From contig MEFV01000004.1 in the NCBI GenBank assembly GCA_001725255.1, positions 62,001 to 126,000 on the forward strand: a stretch of DNA of 64,000 nucleotides, read 5' to 3'. The DNA comes from Comamonas sp. SCN 67-35. Its GTDB lineage: Bacteria > Pseudomonadota > Gammaproteobacteria > Burkholderiales > Burkholderiaceae_C. Positions 8,365-17,717 of this stretch are shown here, in pieces. The notes under the pieces were generated by a model, which did no database searches, was not told the DNA's origin, and saw only the letters and a list, made by a program, of their open reading frames with translations. A program made the translations under genes and the position numbers. Position 1 is the first letter of the stretch. Every line of letters starts with the position of its first letter.

Positions 8365-9221
8365 GCACTAGCGTCAAGTCCGGCGCCAGGCAGGCGATGT
8401 TTTCAAGGCGCAAGCGCACCAACGCCATCGCGCTCACGCTGTCGCTGGCGGCCATGGGCTTCGGCCTGTTCTGGCTGGCCTGGATCCTGTGGGAGACGCT
8501 GCGCCTGGGCCTGAGCGGCATCGCCCCGGCGACCTTCACGCAATCGACGCCGCCGCCCAACGACGCCGGAGGCCTGGCCAACGCCATCTTCGGCTCGCTG
8601 ACCATGGTGGGCGTGGCCACGTTGGTCGGCACGCCCATCGGCATCCTGGCCGGCATCTATCTGGTCGAATACAACGCCCGCGGCTGGCTGGCCAGCGCCA
8701 CGCGCTTCGTGAGCGACATCCTGCTGTCGGCGCCCTCCATCGTCATCGGGCTGTTCATCTTCGAGGTGATGGTGGTGCGCATGGGCAGCTTCTCGGGCTG
8801 GGCCGGGGCGATGGCGCTGGCGCTGATCGTGATCCCGGTGGTGATCCGCACCACCGAAAACATGCTCAAGCTGGTGCCGCCCGGCCTGCGCGAGGCCGCC
8901 TACGCTCTGGGCGCGCCCAAGTGGAAGGTGATCCTCGCGATCACGCTGCGCGCCGCGCGCGCCGGCGTCATCACCGGTGTGCTGCTGGCGGTGGCGCGCA
9001 TCGCGGGCGAGACGGCGCCGCTTCTGTTCACCGCACTGTCCAACCAGTTCTGGTCGGCCGACCTGGCAAGCCCCATGGCCAGCCTGCCCGTCGTCATCTT
9101 CCAGTTCGCCATGAGCCCCTACGAGAACTGGCAGCACCTGGCGTGGGCCGGCGTGTTCCTCATCACCCTGGCGGTGCTGGGCCTGAACATCCTGGCGCGC
9201 GTGATGACCCGCAACAAATAA
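8361..9221 (+). CDS. pstA: Phosphate ABC transporter permease
   Basis: 286 residues starting at ATG 8361, which overlaps the pstC stop (ATGA) and implies translational coupling. Six hydrophobic segments are visible, and the EAA loop reads [21 protein letters not shown], followed by [15 protein letters not shown], both typical of PstA. It pairs with PstC in the inner membrane to move phosphate taken from PstS, powered by PstB. The length is normal. Confidence 0.95.
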   Translation: MSTSVKSGARQAMFSRRKRTNAIALTLSLAAMGFGLFWLAWILWETLRLGLSGIAPATFTQSTPPPNDAGGLANAIFGSLTMVGVATLVGTPIGILAGIYLVEYNARGWLASATRFVSDILLSAPSIVIGLFIFEVMVVRMGSFSGWAGAMALALIVIPVVIRTTENMLKLVPPGLREAAYALGAPKWKVILAITLRAARAGVITGVLLAVARIAGETAPLLFTALSNQFWSADLASPMASLPVVIFQFAMSPYENWQHLAWAGVFLITLAVLGLNILARVMTRNK

Positions 9222-9261
9222 GAGCGTGAACACGCTCCGAGAGAAGAGAAAGACCCCGTCC

Positions 9262-10068
9262 ATGTCCGTCGTCCTCGATGCGCCCCACCCCGCCGCCCCG
9301 CCGGCGGCGAGCCCACGCCCCAAGATCTCGGTGCGTGACCTGAATTTCTACTACGGCAAGTTCCATGCACTCAAGGCAGTGAACCTGGACATCCCGGAGA
9401 AGCAGGTCACCGCCTTCATCGGCCCCTCGGGCTGCGGCAAATCGACGCTGCTGCGCGTGTTCAACCGCATGTTCGAGCTGTATCCCGAGCAGCACGCCGA
9501 AGGCCAGGTGCTGATCGACGGCGAGGACCTGCTCACCGCCCGGCAGGATGTGGCGCTGATCCGCGCCAAGATCGGCATGGTGTTCCAGAAGCCGACGCCG
9601 TTTCCGATGTCGATCCGCGACAACATCGCCTTTGGCGTGAAGCTGTTCGAGCACCTGAGCCCGGCCGACATGGATGAGCGCGTCGAGTGGGCGCTGCGCA
9701 AGGCGGCGCTGTGGAACGAGGTCAAGGACAAGCTGGGCCAGAGTGGTGCCAGCCTCTCGGGCGGCCAGCAGCAGCGTCTGTGCATCGCGCGCGGCGTGGC
9801 CATCCGGCCCGAGGTGCTGCTGCTGGACGAACCCTGCTCGGCGCTGGATCCGATCTCCACCGCGAAAATCGAGGAGCTGATCGCCGAGCTCAAGAGCGAG
9901 TACACCGTGCTCATCGTCACGCACAACATGCAGCAGGCCGCGCGCTGCAGCGATCACACGGCCTACATGTATCTGGGCGAGCTGATGGAGTTCGGCACCA
10001 CCGAACAAATGTTCTTCAAGCCGCGGCGCCAGGAGACCGAGGACTACATCACCGGGAGATTCGGATGA
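9262..10068 (+). CDS. pstB: Phosphate ABC transporter ATP-binding protein
   Basis: 268 residues with a complete ABC ATPase set: Walker [10 protein letters not shown] near residue 55, Q-loop [12 protein letters not shown], signature [14 protein letters not shown], Walker [14 protein letters not shown] and switch histidine IVTHNM. The sequence FQKPTPFP is characteristic of PstB. ATG 9262 gives a PstB of normal length; a GTG at 9226 would add 12 polar residues. The stop overlaps the phoU start in ATGA. It energises PstCA and links the transporter to PhoU/PhoR signalling. Confidence 0.95.
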   Translation: MSVVLDAPHPAAPPAASPRPKISVRDLNFYYGKFHALKAVNLDIPEKQVTAFIGPSGCGKSTLLRVFNRMFELYPEQHAEGQVLIDGEDLLTARQDVALIRAKIGMVFQKPTPFPMSIRDNIAFGVKLFEHLSPADMDERVEWALRKAALWNEVKDKLGQSGASLSGGQQQRLCIARGVAIRPEVLLLDEPCSALDPISTAKIEELIAELKSEYTVLIVTHNMQQAARCSDHTAYMYLGELMEFGTTEQMFFKPRRQETEDYITGRFG

Positions 10069-10766
10069 CCGACAAGCATCTTTCAACGCAGTTCGACAGC
10101 GAGCTCAATCAGGTGACGGCCCGCGTCATGGAACTGGGCGGCCTCGTGGAGGCGCAGATCCGGCAGGCCGTGCAGGCGCTGTCGCACTTCAGCCTGGACG
10201 CCGCCGATCAGGTCGAGGCGCTGGAGCGGCGCGTGAACGCCATGGAAGTGGAAATCGACCACGAGCTCACCACCATCATCGCGCGGCGCCAGCCCACGGC
10301 GCGCGACCTGCGCCTGCTGATGGCGTTTTCCAAGGCGACCGCCAACCTCGAGCGCATGGGCGACGAAGCCGCGCGCATGGCGCGCATGGTGCGTTCCATC
10401 ATCGACAGCGGCGCGGTGCGCACCCTGCCGTCGAGCGAGCTGCACATCGCCGCCGAACTCGCCTCCGGCCTGCTGCGCAAGGCGCTCGATGCCTTTGCAC
10501 GGCTGGACACCAAGACGGCGCTCGCCATCCTCAAGGAGGACAACCTGATCGATCAGGAATTCGACGGCTTCGTGCGCAAGCTCATCACCTACATGATGGA
10601 AGACCCGCGCACCATCTCCGCCAGCCTCGACCTGCTGTTCCTGGCCAAGGCCATCGAGCGCATCGGCGACCATTCCAAGAACGTGGCCGAGCTCATCATC
10701 TACCTGGTCGAGGGCAAGGACGTGCGCCACACCACCATGCAAGAGATCGAGTCCGTCGTGCAATGA
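10065..10766 (+). CDS. phoU: Phosphate signalling complex protein PhoU
   Basis: 233 residues made of two homologous three-helix PhoU repeats. The metal-binding E/DxxxD-type motifs are seen in [15 protein letters not shown] and in the second repeat as [18 protein letters not shown]. PhoU connects the Pst transporter to the PhoR kinase and keeps PhoB silent when phosphate is plentiful. Its start overlaps the pstB stop and its stop overlaps the phoB start (both ATGA), so pstB-phoU-phoB look translationally coupled. Confidence 0.96.
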   Translation: MTDKHLSTQFDSELNQVTARVMELGGLVEAQIRQAVQALSHFSLDAADQVEALERRVNAMEVEIDHELTTIIARRQPTARDLRLLMAFSKATANLERMGDEAARMARMVRSIIDSGAVRTLPSSELHIAAELASGLLRKALDAFARLDTKTALAILKEDNLIDQEFDGFVRKLITYMMEDPRTISASLDLLFLAKAIERIGDHSKNVAELIIYLVEGKDVRHTTMQEIESVVQ

Positions 10767-11458
10767 GCCAGCGCCCCCGCATCCTTGTCGTTGAAGACGA
10801 ACCCGCCATCGCCGAGCTGATCGCGGTCAACCTGCGCCACGGCGGGTTCGAGCCGGTCTGCGCGGCCGATGGCGCCACCGCCCAGCACGCGCTCGATGCC
10901 GTGCTGCCCGACGTGATCCTGCTCGACTGGATGCTGCCCGACGTGAGCGGTCTGCGCCTGGCGCGCCAGTGGCGCGCCCACCCGCGCAGCAAGCACGTTC
11001 CCATCCTGATGCTCACCGCGCGCGGCGACGAGCCGGACAAGGTCGCTGGGCTGGACGCCGGCGCGGACGACTACATCACCAAGCCGTTTTCGACGCAGGA
11101 GCTGCTGGCGCGCATCCGCGCCGTCCTGCGCCGACGCGCGCCCGAACAGGCCGACGAGCCCCTGACCGACGGCGGCCTGACGCTGGAGCCCGCCACCCGC
11201 CGCGTCATCTGGCAGGGCACGCCGCTCAAGCTCGGGCCCACCGAATTCCGGCTGCTGCACTACCTGATGGCGCATGCCGAGCGCGTACACAGCCGCACCC
11301 AACTGCTGGACAAGGTCTGGGGCGACCACGTCTACATCGAAGAGCGCACGGTGGACGTGCATGTGAAGCGCCTGCGCGAAGCCCTCGGCGACGCGGGAGC
11401 GCTCATCGAGACCGTGCGCGGCGCAGGCTACCGGTTCACGGCGCACTCGTCTCAATAA
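10763..11458 (+). CDS. phoB: Phosphate regulon response regulator PhoB
   Basis: 231 residues: receiver domain with acidic pair VVEDEP at the N terminus, phospho-acceptor aspartate in ILLDWMLPDVSG and conserved lysine in DDYITKPFS; then an OmpR/PhoB-type winged-helix DNA-binding domain (LGPTEFRLLHYLM, RTVDVHVKRLREAL, VRGAGYRF). It should bind the PHO box at 6143-6160. Encoding phoB and phoR at the end of the pst-phoU operon is the typical beta-proteobacterial layout and makes the system autoregulated. Confidence 0.96.
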   Translation: MSQRPRILVVEDEPAIAELIAVNLRHGGFEPVCAADGATAQHALDAVLPDVILLDWMLPDVSGLRLARQWRAHPRSKHVPILMLTARGDEPDKVAGLDAGADDYITKPFSTQELLARIRAVLRRRAPEQADEPLTDGGLTLEPATRRVIWQGTPLKLGPTEFRLLHYLMAHAERVHSRTQLLDKVWGDHVYIEERTVDVHVKRLREALGDAGALIETVRGAGYRFTAHSSQ

Positions 11459-11509
11459 AACAATAGCTGTTTACGCAATGCAGACAAGCGTTGCAGCCAC
11501 TTTTACCTG
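11457..11509. repeat. Short intergenic repeat between phoB and phoR
   Basis: AATAGCTG, GC, AAGCG and CC-ACTTTT appear in the order shared with the copies at 27605, 49522 and 63146. The copy fills nearly all of the phoB-phoR gap and is A/T-rich relative to the genes. Confidence 0.55.
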
Positions 11510-11512
11510 AAT

Positions 11513-12889
11513 ATGCTCACGCGTCTGCTTCTCTTTGCCGCGCTGCAGCTGGTTGGCGGCGCGCTCAGTGGCTGGTGGGGCGGGCCATGGGCGGCGGCGG
11601 GCGGCGCCTGCGCAGCCGCCTGGCTGTGGTTTGCCTGGGATGCCGCCAGCGCCGCACGGCTGCTCGCCTGGCTGCGCGGCGGCGCCAGCGGGGCGAGCCC
11701 GCGCCTGCACGGCACGTGGGGCGAGGCGCTGGACCGCACCCATCGGCTGCAGCGCCAGCACGAACAGGCGCTGGCGGCAAGCGAGGCGCGCCTGCACACC
11801 TTCCTGTCGGCCATCCAGGCTTCGCCCAACGGCGTGCTGCTGCTCGACGAGCAGGGGCGCATCGAATGGTGCAACCAGCAGGCGGCGCAGCAGTTCGGCC
11901 TGGATGTGCAGCGCGATCAGATGCAGGTCATCGGCAATCTGGTGCGCGACCCGGCCTTCGGCGCCTACGTCGCGGCGCAGGATTTCACGCATGACCTGCT
12001 GCTGACACGGTCGACCGCCAACACAGCCGCGCCCACGCAGCTTGCGATACGCCTGCACCCCTACGGTGAAGGACGCATGCTGATGCTCTCGCGCGACGTC
12101 ACGCAACTGCAACTGGCCGAGACCATGCGGCGCGACTTCGTTGCCAACGTTTCGCACGAGATCCGCACGCCGCTCACGGTGCTGGCGGGTTTCATCGAGA
12201 CCCTGCAGACGCTCTCGCTGAACGACGCCGAACGCGCACGCTACCTCGCGCTCATGGCCCGGCAGTCGCAGCGGATGCAGGCGCTGGTGCAGGATCTGCT
12301 CACGCTGTCGCGCCTGGAAGGCAGTCCGGCTCCGGGCCTGGAGGAATGGACGCCCGTGCGCGCGCTGCTGGAGCGCTGCGCGCAGGAAGCGCACGAGCTT
12401 TCGCGCCGGGTGCTGCCCACGGGCAGTGCCGCGCACCAATGGCAGTTTCCCGATGATGGTGAGCTGCAATCCGCGGGCGAGATCGCAGGCAACGAAACCG
12501 AGCTCTACAGCGCCCTGTCCAACCTCGTGAGCAACGCGGTGCGCTACACCCCTGCCGCTGGCCTGATCCGCGTCACATGGCAGCCGCAGGCCGACGGCAG
12601 CGCGACCTTCTGCGTGCGCGACAGCGGCCCCGGCATCGCCGCGGAACACATTGCGCGCCTGACCGAACGCTTTTACCGTGTCGATCACGGGCGCTCGCGC
12701 GACAGCGGCGGCACCGGCCTGGGCCTGGCCATCGTCAAGCACGTCGTGCAACGCCACGGGGCGCAACTCACGATCACGAGCGCGCCTGGGCAAGGCTCTG
12801 CATTCTGCGTGCGGTTTCCGGCGGGGCGCTGGCGAGCATCACACGCGCACAGCCCCGCGGCACCAGAAAGCACGGCGCCGAGCCTCTGA
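11513..12889 (+). CDS. phoR: Phosphate regulon sensor histidine kinase PhoR
   Basis: 458 residues. Two N-terminal hydrophobic segments (LLLFAALQLVGGALSGWW and a following Ala/Trp-rich stretch) anchor it; a PAS-like region covers about residues 85-185 (TFLSAIQASPNGVLLLDEQG). The kinase core shows the H-box VSHEIRTPLTVLAGF, N-box ALSNLVSNAVRYTP, and G-boxes DSGPGIA and GGTGLGLAIVKHVV. It phosphorylates PhoB when phosphate is low. It is separated from phoB by a short repeat, so it may be expressed at a different level from the upstream cistrons. Confidence 0.94.
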   Translation: MLTRLLLFAALQLVGGALSGWWGGPWAAAGGACAAAWLWFAWDAASAARLLAWLRGGASGASPRLHGTWGEALDRTHRLQRQHEQALAASEARLHTFLSAIQASPNGVLLLDEQGRIEWCNQQAAQQFGLDVQRDQMQVIGNLVRDPAFGAYVAAQDFTHDLLLTRSTANTAAPTQLAIRLHPYGEGRMLMLSRDVTQLQLAETMRRDFVANVSHEIRTPLTVLAGFIETLQTLSLNDAERARYLALMARQSQRMQALVQDLLTLSRLEGSPAPGLEEWTPVRALLERCAQEAHELSRRVLPTGSAAHQWQFPDDGELQSAGEIAGNETELYSALSNLVSNAVRYTPAAGLIRVTWQPQADGSATFCVRDSGPGIAAEHIARLTERFYRVDHGRSRDSGGTGLGLAIVKHVVQRHGAQLTITSAPGQGSAFCVRFPAGRWRASHAHSPAAPESTAPSL

Positions 12890-12974
12890 CGCGCGGACAC
12901 CGGCCACTTGACCTCGGCCGGGTTGGAAGTACCCTGCACAACCCCTCTTCCCGGACACGGATCAGACCTGCCTC

Positions 12975-14180
12975 ATGCCCGCCGAACCTCCTCGCGATCA
13001 GAATGAAGACCCGGCAGCCCGTGCAACGCCGCGCATCCCGACCGGCATCTGGGTGATCGGCTTCGTCAGCCTGCTGATGGACATTTCTTCCGAGATGATT
13101 CACAGCCTGCTGCCGCTGTTCATGGTCTCGGCGCTGGGTGCCAGTGCACTGGCGGTCGGCATCGTCGAAGGACTGGCCGAGTCGACCGCCCTGATCGTCA
13201 AGGTGTTCTCCGGCGTGCTCAGCGATTACCTGGGCAAACGCAAAGGCCTCGCGGTGTTCGGCTACGCCCTGGGCGCCATCACCAAGCCGCTGTTCGCCAT
13301 CGCGCCGACGGTCGGTGTCGTTCTCTCGGCCCGCGTGATCGATCGCATCGGCAAGGGCATACGCGGTGCGCCACGCGACGCGCTGGTGGCGGACATCACG
13401 CCGCCGGCCCTGCGCGGTGCGGCCTTCGGGCTGCGCCAGTCGCTGGACACCGTCGGTGCATTTCTCGGCCCGCTGCTGGCCGCCGGGCTGATGTGGCTGT
13501 GGTCGGACAATTTCCGGGCCGTGTTCTGGGTAGCGGTGGTTCCCGGGCTGCTCGCCGTGGTCCTGCTGGCATGGGGCGTGCGCGAACCCGAGCGCCAGAC
13601 GGGCAGCCGGCGCACCAACCCGATCAACCGAAAAAACCTCGGGCGCCTGAGCGGCGCGTATTGGTGGGTGGTCGGCGTCGGTGCGGTTTTCACGCTGGCC
13701 CGTTTCAGCGAGGCCTTTCTCGTTCTGCGCGCCCAGCAGACCGGCGTTGCGCTCGCCCTGGTTCCGCTGGTGATGGTGGCGATGAACCTGGTGTACGCCG
13801 CCTCGGCCTATCCCTTCGGGAAACTGTCGGACCGCATGAGCCACAAGGCACTGCTGGCCTGGGGGCTGCTCGTCCTGATCGCGGCCGATCTGGTCCTGGC
13901 CATCGGCGGTCACTGGAGCATTCTGCTTGCGGGCGTCGCACTGTGGGGCGTCCACATGGGCATGACGCAGGGTCTGCTCGCGACCATGGTGGCCAACCAC
14001 GCCCCCGAGGATCTGCGGGGAACCGCCTTCGGCCTGTTCAACCTGGTGAGCGGGCTGGCCATGCTGGTTGCCAGCGTCGTCGCCGGCTTGCTGTGGGATC
14101 GGCTGGGAGCCGAATTCACGTTCTATGCGGGCGCCGTGTTCGGCGCCATCGCGCTCTTCGCCCTGGGCAAACGGTTTTGA
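12975..14180 (+). CDS. Major facilitator superfamily transporter
   Basis: 401 residues with about twelve membrane segments. The conserved loop-2 motif A is visible as GVLSDYLGKRKGL, and the segment DRIGKGIRGAPRDALVAD after helix 4 defines a family of uncharacterised MFS exporters. The N-terminal 20 residues are polar. The substrate cannot be deduced. It lies 85 bases behind phoR on the same strand without an obvious terminator, so read-through from the pho operon is possible. A 109-bp palindromic element separates it from the convergent glycosyltransferase gene. Confidence 0.85.
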   Translation: MPAEPPRDQNEDPAARATPRIPTGIWVIGFVSLLMDISSEMIHSLLPLFMVSALGASALAVGIVEGLAESTALIVKVFSGVLSDYLGKRKGLAVFGYALGAITKPLFAIAPTVGVVLSARVIDRIGKGIRGAPRDALVADITPPALRGAAFGLRQSLDTVGAFLGPLLAAGLMWLWSDNFRAVFWVAVVPGLLAVVLLAWGVREPERQTGSRRTNPINRKNLGRLSGAYWWVVGVGAVFTLARFSEAFLVLRAQQTGVALALVPLVMVAMNLVYAASAYPFGKLSDRMSHKALLAWGLLVLIAADLVLAIGGHWSILLAGVALWGVHMGMTQGLLATMVANHAPEDLRGTAFGLFNLVSGLAMLVASVVAGLLWDRLGAEFTFYAGAVFGAIALFALGKRF

Positions 14181-14210
14181 GGCGGCGTCGAGCGACGCGA
14201 GCCGACCTTC

Positions 14211-14319
14211 TCATACGGTTTTGCCTTCAAGCGTAGAACAAGGCGGGAAGCTGCGGACAGTGCTGTAGCACGGCAAGACGAACCAACGCAGTGATACGTT
14301 TGAAGGCGAAACCGTATCA
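14211..14319. repeat. 109-bp palindromic element, copy 1
   Basis: The outer arms 14211-14236 and 14294-14319 are inverted repeats (22 Watson-Crick plus 2 G-U pairs of 26). Inside lies a second hairpin, GTGCT-GT-AGCAC at 14260-14271. The core AGGCGGGAAGC and CGAACCAAC is shared with the copies at 35459 and 42372. The last three bases, TCA at 14317-14319, are the UGA stop of the minus-strand glycosyltransferase. The plus-strand MFS gene ends 30 bases before the left arm. No flanking target-site duplication is apparent. Confidence 0.9.
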
Positions 14320-15906
14320 GTCCGGCGCGTGCCGCTGGCAGCCAGGCAGACCTTCATGCCCGGGCGCCACGGGGCTTTGCGTCGCTGACGACTGGTACAG
14401 ACGCCACGCCGGACCTTCGAACACCTGGCGCCAGCCCGGCGGCGGGATCGCCTGATCGCTGGCCGCGTGACTCGGCGCCAGCAGCCAGTGGCCGGGCTCG
14501 CGGGCGGCCTGCTGCAGCACCGCGGGCGGGCGCAGGATGCGGTCCGCAAGCTCTGGCTCGAACCCGCCCGCATCAAGCAACTCGCGCCGCCAGGTATCAC
14601 CCTCGCTGATGCGCAGCTGCGGCCAGTCCTGCACCACCACCAAAGGCGTTTGCGTGCGCGCCACGAACGGCAGATCCATCGGGTAGCCGCCGATCACCAG
14701 GATGGTGTCGCCCGGCCGCGCGCGGCAGGCCAGTTCGGCGGCAACGCCTTCTGCCAGCTTGGCGCGCTGCATGCCGGGAAAAGACAGCGTGAACCTCAGC
14801 GCCAGCGCCAGCGGCAGCAGTGCCAGCGCCGCGAACCAGCGACTGGCGTGTGGGCGCGCGCCCACGGTGCGCTGCCAGCCCAGGGCCGCGAGCAAAGCCA
14901 TGGGCGGCAGGGCCGGGAGGATGTAGCCAATCAGCTTGGAGCGCGGAATGCTGAAAAACAGCACGATGGCGCCGAGCCAGATCCAGCACAGCGAAACCCA
15001 GCGCGTGCCGTCCTGCACAAGCGGCGCGCGCCGGCTGCGCGCCTGCACAAACGCCTCGAGCAGCGCAAATAGCGACCACGGCAGCAGCAGCAGCACCACG
15101 GCAGCCAGGTAAAACCACCACGGTTGCTCGTTGTTGAAGCCGCCGCCGACGTAGCGCGTGAACTGCTGCTCGCCAAACAGATAGCTCCAGAGGCCGGGGT
15201 AGCGCCGTGCCACAAGCACGAACCACGGCACGGCAATCAGCGCGAACAGCGCCACGCCGCTGACCCACGGCAGGCGCCAAGCCTTGCGCCATTGGTGTGT
15301 CCACGTGAGCCACAGCGCCAGCACCAGCCCGGGCAGCGCCAGCCCGATCAGGCCCTTGGTCAGCAGGCCCAGCGCGCAGGCCACGAAGCCGGCGAGCGCC
15401 CAGCCCGCATGCGGCCGCTCGCCGTGCGCGAAGGCAAGGGCGAAGCACCAGATGGCGCTGGCGATCCACGCGGCCACGCCGATGTCGTGGTTGGCGAACT
15501 GGCCCCCAATCAGCACGGACGCGCTGAGCGCAAGCATGAGCGCCGCGCGCCGTGCCAGCGCCACGCCAGCGAGCCGGCGGGCGGCGCCGTAGAGGCCGCC
15601 CACCAGCAGCAGCGCGAGCAGGATCTGCGGAATCCGCGCAGCCCACGGCGTGACCCCGAAAAGCGCCATGCTGGCGGCCTGCTCCCAGTGCGTGAGTGGG
15701 GGCTTGTGCAGAAACGGCAGGCCGTTCAGCCGGGGGACGAGCCAATCGCCGGACACGAGCATCCAGCGACTGATGTCGGAGTAGCGGGCTTCATCGGGAA
15801 CCGAAAGCGGCCGCAGCGCCGCCAGCACCAGCAGCAGTGTCAACAATGCGGCAAGCAGCAGCCGGAACCGCCAGCGCCAAGGTCGGTGGCTTGGGAGGGC
15901 GCGCAT
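14317..15906 (-). CDS. Glycosyltransferase family 39, ArnT-like inner-membrane protein
   Basis: 529 residues with about eleven to twelve hydrophobic helices. The N-terminal loop contains PDEARYSDISRWM, with the acidic pair expected for catalysis in ArnT/PMT enzymes, followed by NGLPFLHKPPLTHW. Such enzymes transfer sugars from polyprenyl-phosphate donors, for example aminoarabinose to lipid A. Its location beside a QseBC-like two-component system and an RND pump fits an envelope-modification role, but the acceptor is unknown. ATG 15906 precedes MRALPSHRPWRWRF just before the first membrane helix; upstream in-frame ATGs would add a polar, unconvincing leader. The stop codon lies inside the 109-bp palindromic element. 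Confidence 0.85.
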   Translation of the reverse strand: MRALPSHRPWRWRFRLLLAALLTLLLVLAALRPLSVPDEARYSDISRWMLVSGDWLVPRLNGLPFLHKPPLTHWEQAASMALFGVTPWAARIPQILLALLLVGGLYGAARRLAGVALARRAALMLALSASVLIGGQFANHDIGVAAWIASAIWCFALAFAHGERPHAGWALAGFVACALGLLTKGLIGLALPGLVLALWLTWTHQWRKAWRLPWVSGVALFALIAVPWFVLVARRYPGLWSYLFGEQQFTRYVGGGFNNEQPWWFYLAAVVLLLLPWSLFALLEAFVQARSRRAPLVQDGTRWVSLCWIWLGAIVLFFSIPRSKLIGYILPALPPMALLAALGWQRTVGARPHASRWFAALALLPLALALRFTLSFPGMQRAKLAEGVAAELACRARPGDTILVIGGYPMDLPFVARTQTPLVVVQDWPQLRISEGDTWRRELLDAGGFEPELADRILRPPAVLQQAAREPGHWLLAPSHAASDQAIPPPGWRQVFEGPAWRLYQSSATQSPVAPGHEGLPGCQRHAPD

Positions 15907-16045
15907 CTCAGGCGAACTTGTGAGCCGCCTCGGGCGCCCAGGCCGGAGCGCCGAGCCGCGCAGGGTGCGAACGGCGGATGGGCTGGATTCGGCGCCAGGA
16001 CCGAAGCCGCCATGTGCCATCGGGCTGCTGCTTCGGCGCGAGTGT

Positions 16046-16291
16046 TCAGTGCTCACCGCTGGCGGCCACAAAGCCATGGGCGATCCTCGGATGTGCCGCA
16101 GTTTTCTCCGTTCGCGGATCATGGGCTTGGGGCCGCAGGGTGGCGACGCGGCTCATGTTGCCGACGCCGGCCACGCGGGCGCCGACGTCCGGCGCGTCGC
16201 CAGTGAAAGACTGCAACCGGGTGGCGACAATGGCCCACGGCACTGTCATCGGGATGGTGGCAATGCCAAGCTTGAATCGAGTGATGGTCAT
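16046..16291 (-). CDS. Small ORF of unknown function between glycosyltransferase and sensor kinase genes
   Basis: An 81-codon ORF begins with MTITRFKLGIATIPMTVPW after AGGAGA placed very close to the ATG. I do not recognise it. The N terminus has a short hydrophobic run after a charged start, which could be a degraded signal peptide, but the remainder (many Ala, Arg and Pro) is what random GC-rich sequence also gives. It lies in the 437-base stretch 15907-16343, which otherwise holds nothing I can name. It may be a remnant of a small envelope-protein gene. Confidence 0.25.
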   Translation of the reverse strand: MTITRFKLGIATIPMTVPWAIVATRLQSFTGDAPDVGARVAGVGNMSRVATLRPQAHDPRTEKTAAHPRIAHGFVAASGEH

Positions 16292-16343
16292 TCTCCTGTC
16301 AACATGCGAAGATCCGCGCGAATGAAAGACTGGGGTTGGCAAC

Positions 16344-17717
16344 TCAGCCCGCCCCGAGGGCACCCATGACACCACGGTGCGTCGGCGCGGCCAGCGCCAC
16401 CGTCACGCGCAAGCCAGTGCCGTGCTCGGCATCCGCCGCATCCAGCGCCACCCGTGCGCCCAGCCGCGTGGCGATCGCGCGGACGATCGACAGGCCCAGG
16501 CCGGAGCCCACCTGGTCGCTGCCGGCGGCGCGGTAAAACGGATCGAAGACGCGCTCGCGCTCGGCCAGTGCGATACCGGGGCCGCTGTCGCTGACGCGGA
16601 TCTCGACCGCGCTGGCGGTGGTTCGCACCGCCAGATCCACACGGCCACCTGCCGGGGTGTAGCGGATGGCGTTGTCGGCCAGGTTGCGCACGATGGTGAA
16701 GACATCGAGTTCGGCTGCAGCCACCTCGGCATCCTCGGCGCCGACCACGCCAATATCGATTTGCCGGGTCTCGGCCAGCGGCATCAGGTCTTCCAGCACG
16801 CGACGGAACACCGCCTGCACCGACACCGAAGCATCCGCCGGCGCGGGCACGGCCTGAGCCTGCGCCCGTGCCAACGCGAGCAACTGGTCGATCAGCTGGC
16901 GGGCGCGGTCGATCCCGCAGCGCAGCGCCACCAGGCGTTCGCGCCCCGCCTGCGGCAGCTCGACTTGGGCCAGGCGCTCGGCCTGCAACGACAGCGCGGC
17001 CAGCGGCGAGCGCAACTCGTGCGCGGCATCGGCCACGAAGCGCTGCTGCGCGCGCACCGACTGGCCCACCCGTTCGAGCAGGCGGTTGATCGCCGAGACG
17101 AAGGGCTGCACCTCGCTCGGAACTCCCGCCTCTGCGATCGGATGCAGATCGGACTCGCCGCGCTCGTTCACCTCCTGCGCCAGGCGCGTGACCGGACCGA
17201 ACAGCGGGCGCACCAGCCGCGCCACCAGCAGCAGCAAAATGGCCATCAGCACCAGAAAAGGCAGCACCGCGCGCAAGGCGCCGTAGCGTGCCAGTTCACG
17301 GCGCAACCGCAAGTCCTGCACCACGGCAAAGCGCGTGCCTGATGCGGTGGTGCGCACCAGCACGCGAAAGGTCGCACCATCGATCGCCATCGTGCGCAAG
17401 CCGTCACCCAGCGCGGTGGGCAGCGCCAAGGGCAGGCCCCTGCCCGGCTGAGCCTCCCACGCGCCCGCACCGTCCAGCGTCTGGATGGTGACGCGCGTAT
17501 CGTCTTCCTCGCCCTGCACATGCAGGTTCAGCGCCGCGCCCGGGGTGCGCTCCTGCACCCGCTCGACCAGTTGCGCCATGCGGTGCAGCACATCGTCCTG
17601 CAACTCGCGCGCCTCATCGTACGCCGCCATGAACGAAAACACGCCCGCCACCAGCGCCACGCCGGCAATGCTGAACAGCAGCGCACGCGACAGGCGCCGT
17701 TGCAGCGAGGGGTTCAT
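16344..17717 (-). CDS. Sensor histidine kinase, QseC/PmrB-like
   Basis: 457 residues. N-terminal helix SRALLFSIAGVALVAGVFSF, a periplasmic sensor domain of about 120 residues, a second helix (AVLPFLVLMAILLLLVARL), a HAMP linker, then H-box VADAAHELRSPLAALSLQ, N-box NLADNAIRYTPAGG and G-boxes DSGPGIAL and GSGLGLSIVRAIA. This layout is that of QseC/PmrB/TctE kinases. The start at 17717 overlaps the stop of the response-regulator gene, so the two are translationally coupled. With the adjoining efflux pump and ArnT-like gene, response to envelope stress, metals or cationic compounds is a reasonable inference. Confidence 0.9.
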   Translation of the reverse strand: MNPSLQRRLSRALLFSIAGVALVAGVFSFMAAYDEARELQDDVLHRMAQLVERVQERTPGAALNLHVQGEEDDTRVTIQTLDGAGAWEAQPGRGLPLALPTALGDGLRTMAIDGATFRVLVRTTASGTRFAVVQDLRLRRELARYGALRAVLPFLVLMAILLLLVARLVRPLFGPVTRLAQEVNERGESDLHPIAEAGVPSEVQPFVSAINRLLERVGQSVRAQQRFVADAAHELRSPLAALSLQAERLAQVELPQAGRERLVALRCGIDRARQLIDQLLALARAQAQAVPAPADASVSVQAVFRRVLEDLMPLAETRQIDIGVVGAEDAEVAAAELDVFTIVRNLADNAIRYTPAGGRVDLAVRTTASAVEIRVSDSGPGIALAERERVFDPFYRAAGSDQVGSGLGLSIVRAIATRLGARVALDAADAEHGTGLRVTVALAAPTHRGVMGALGAG

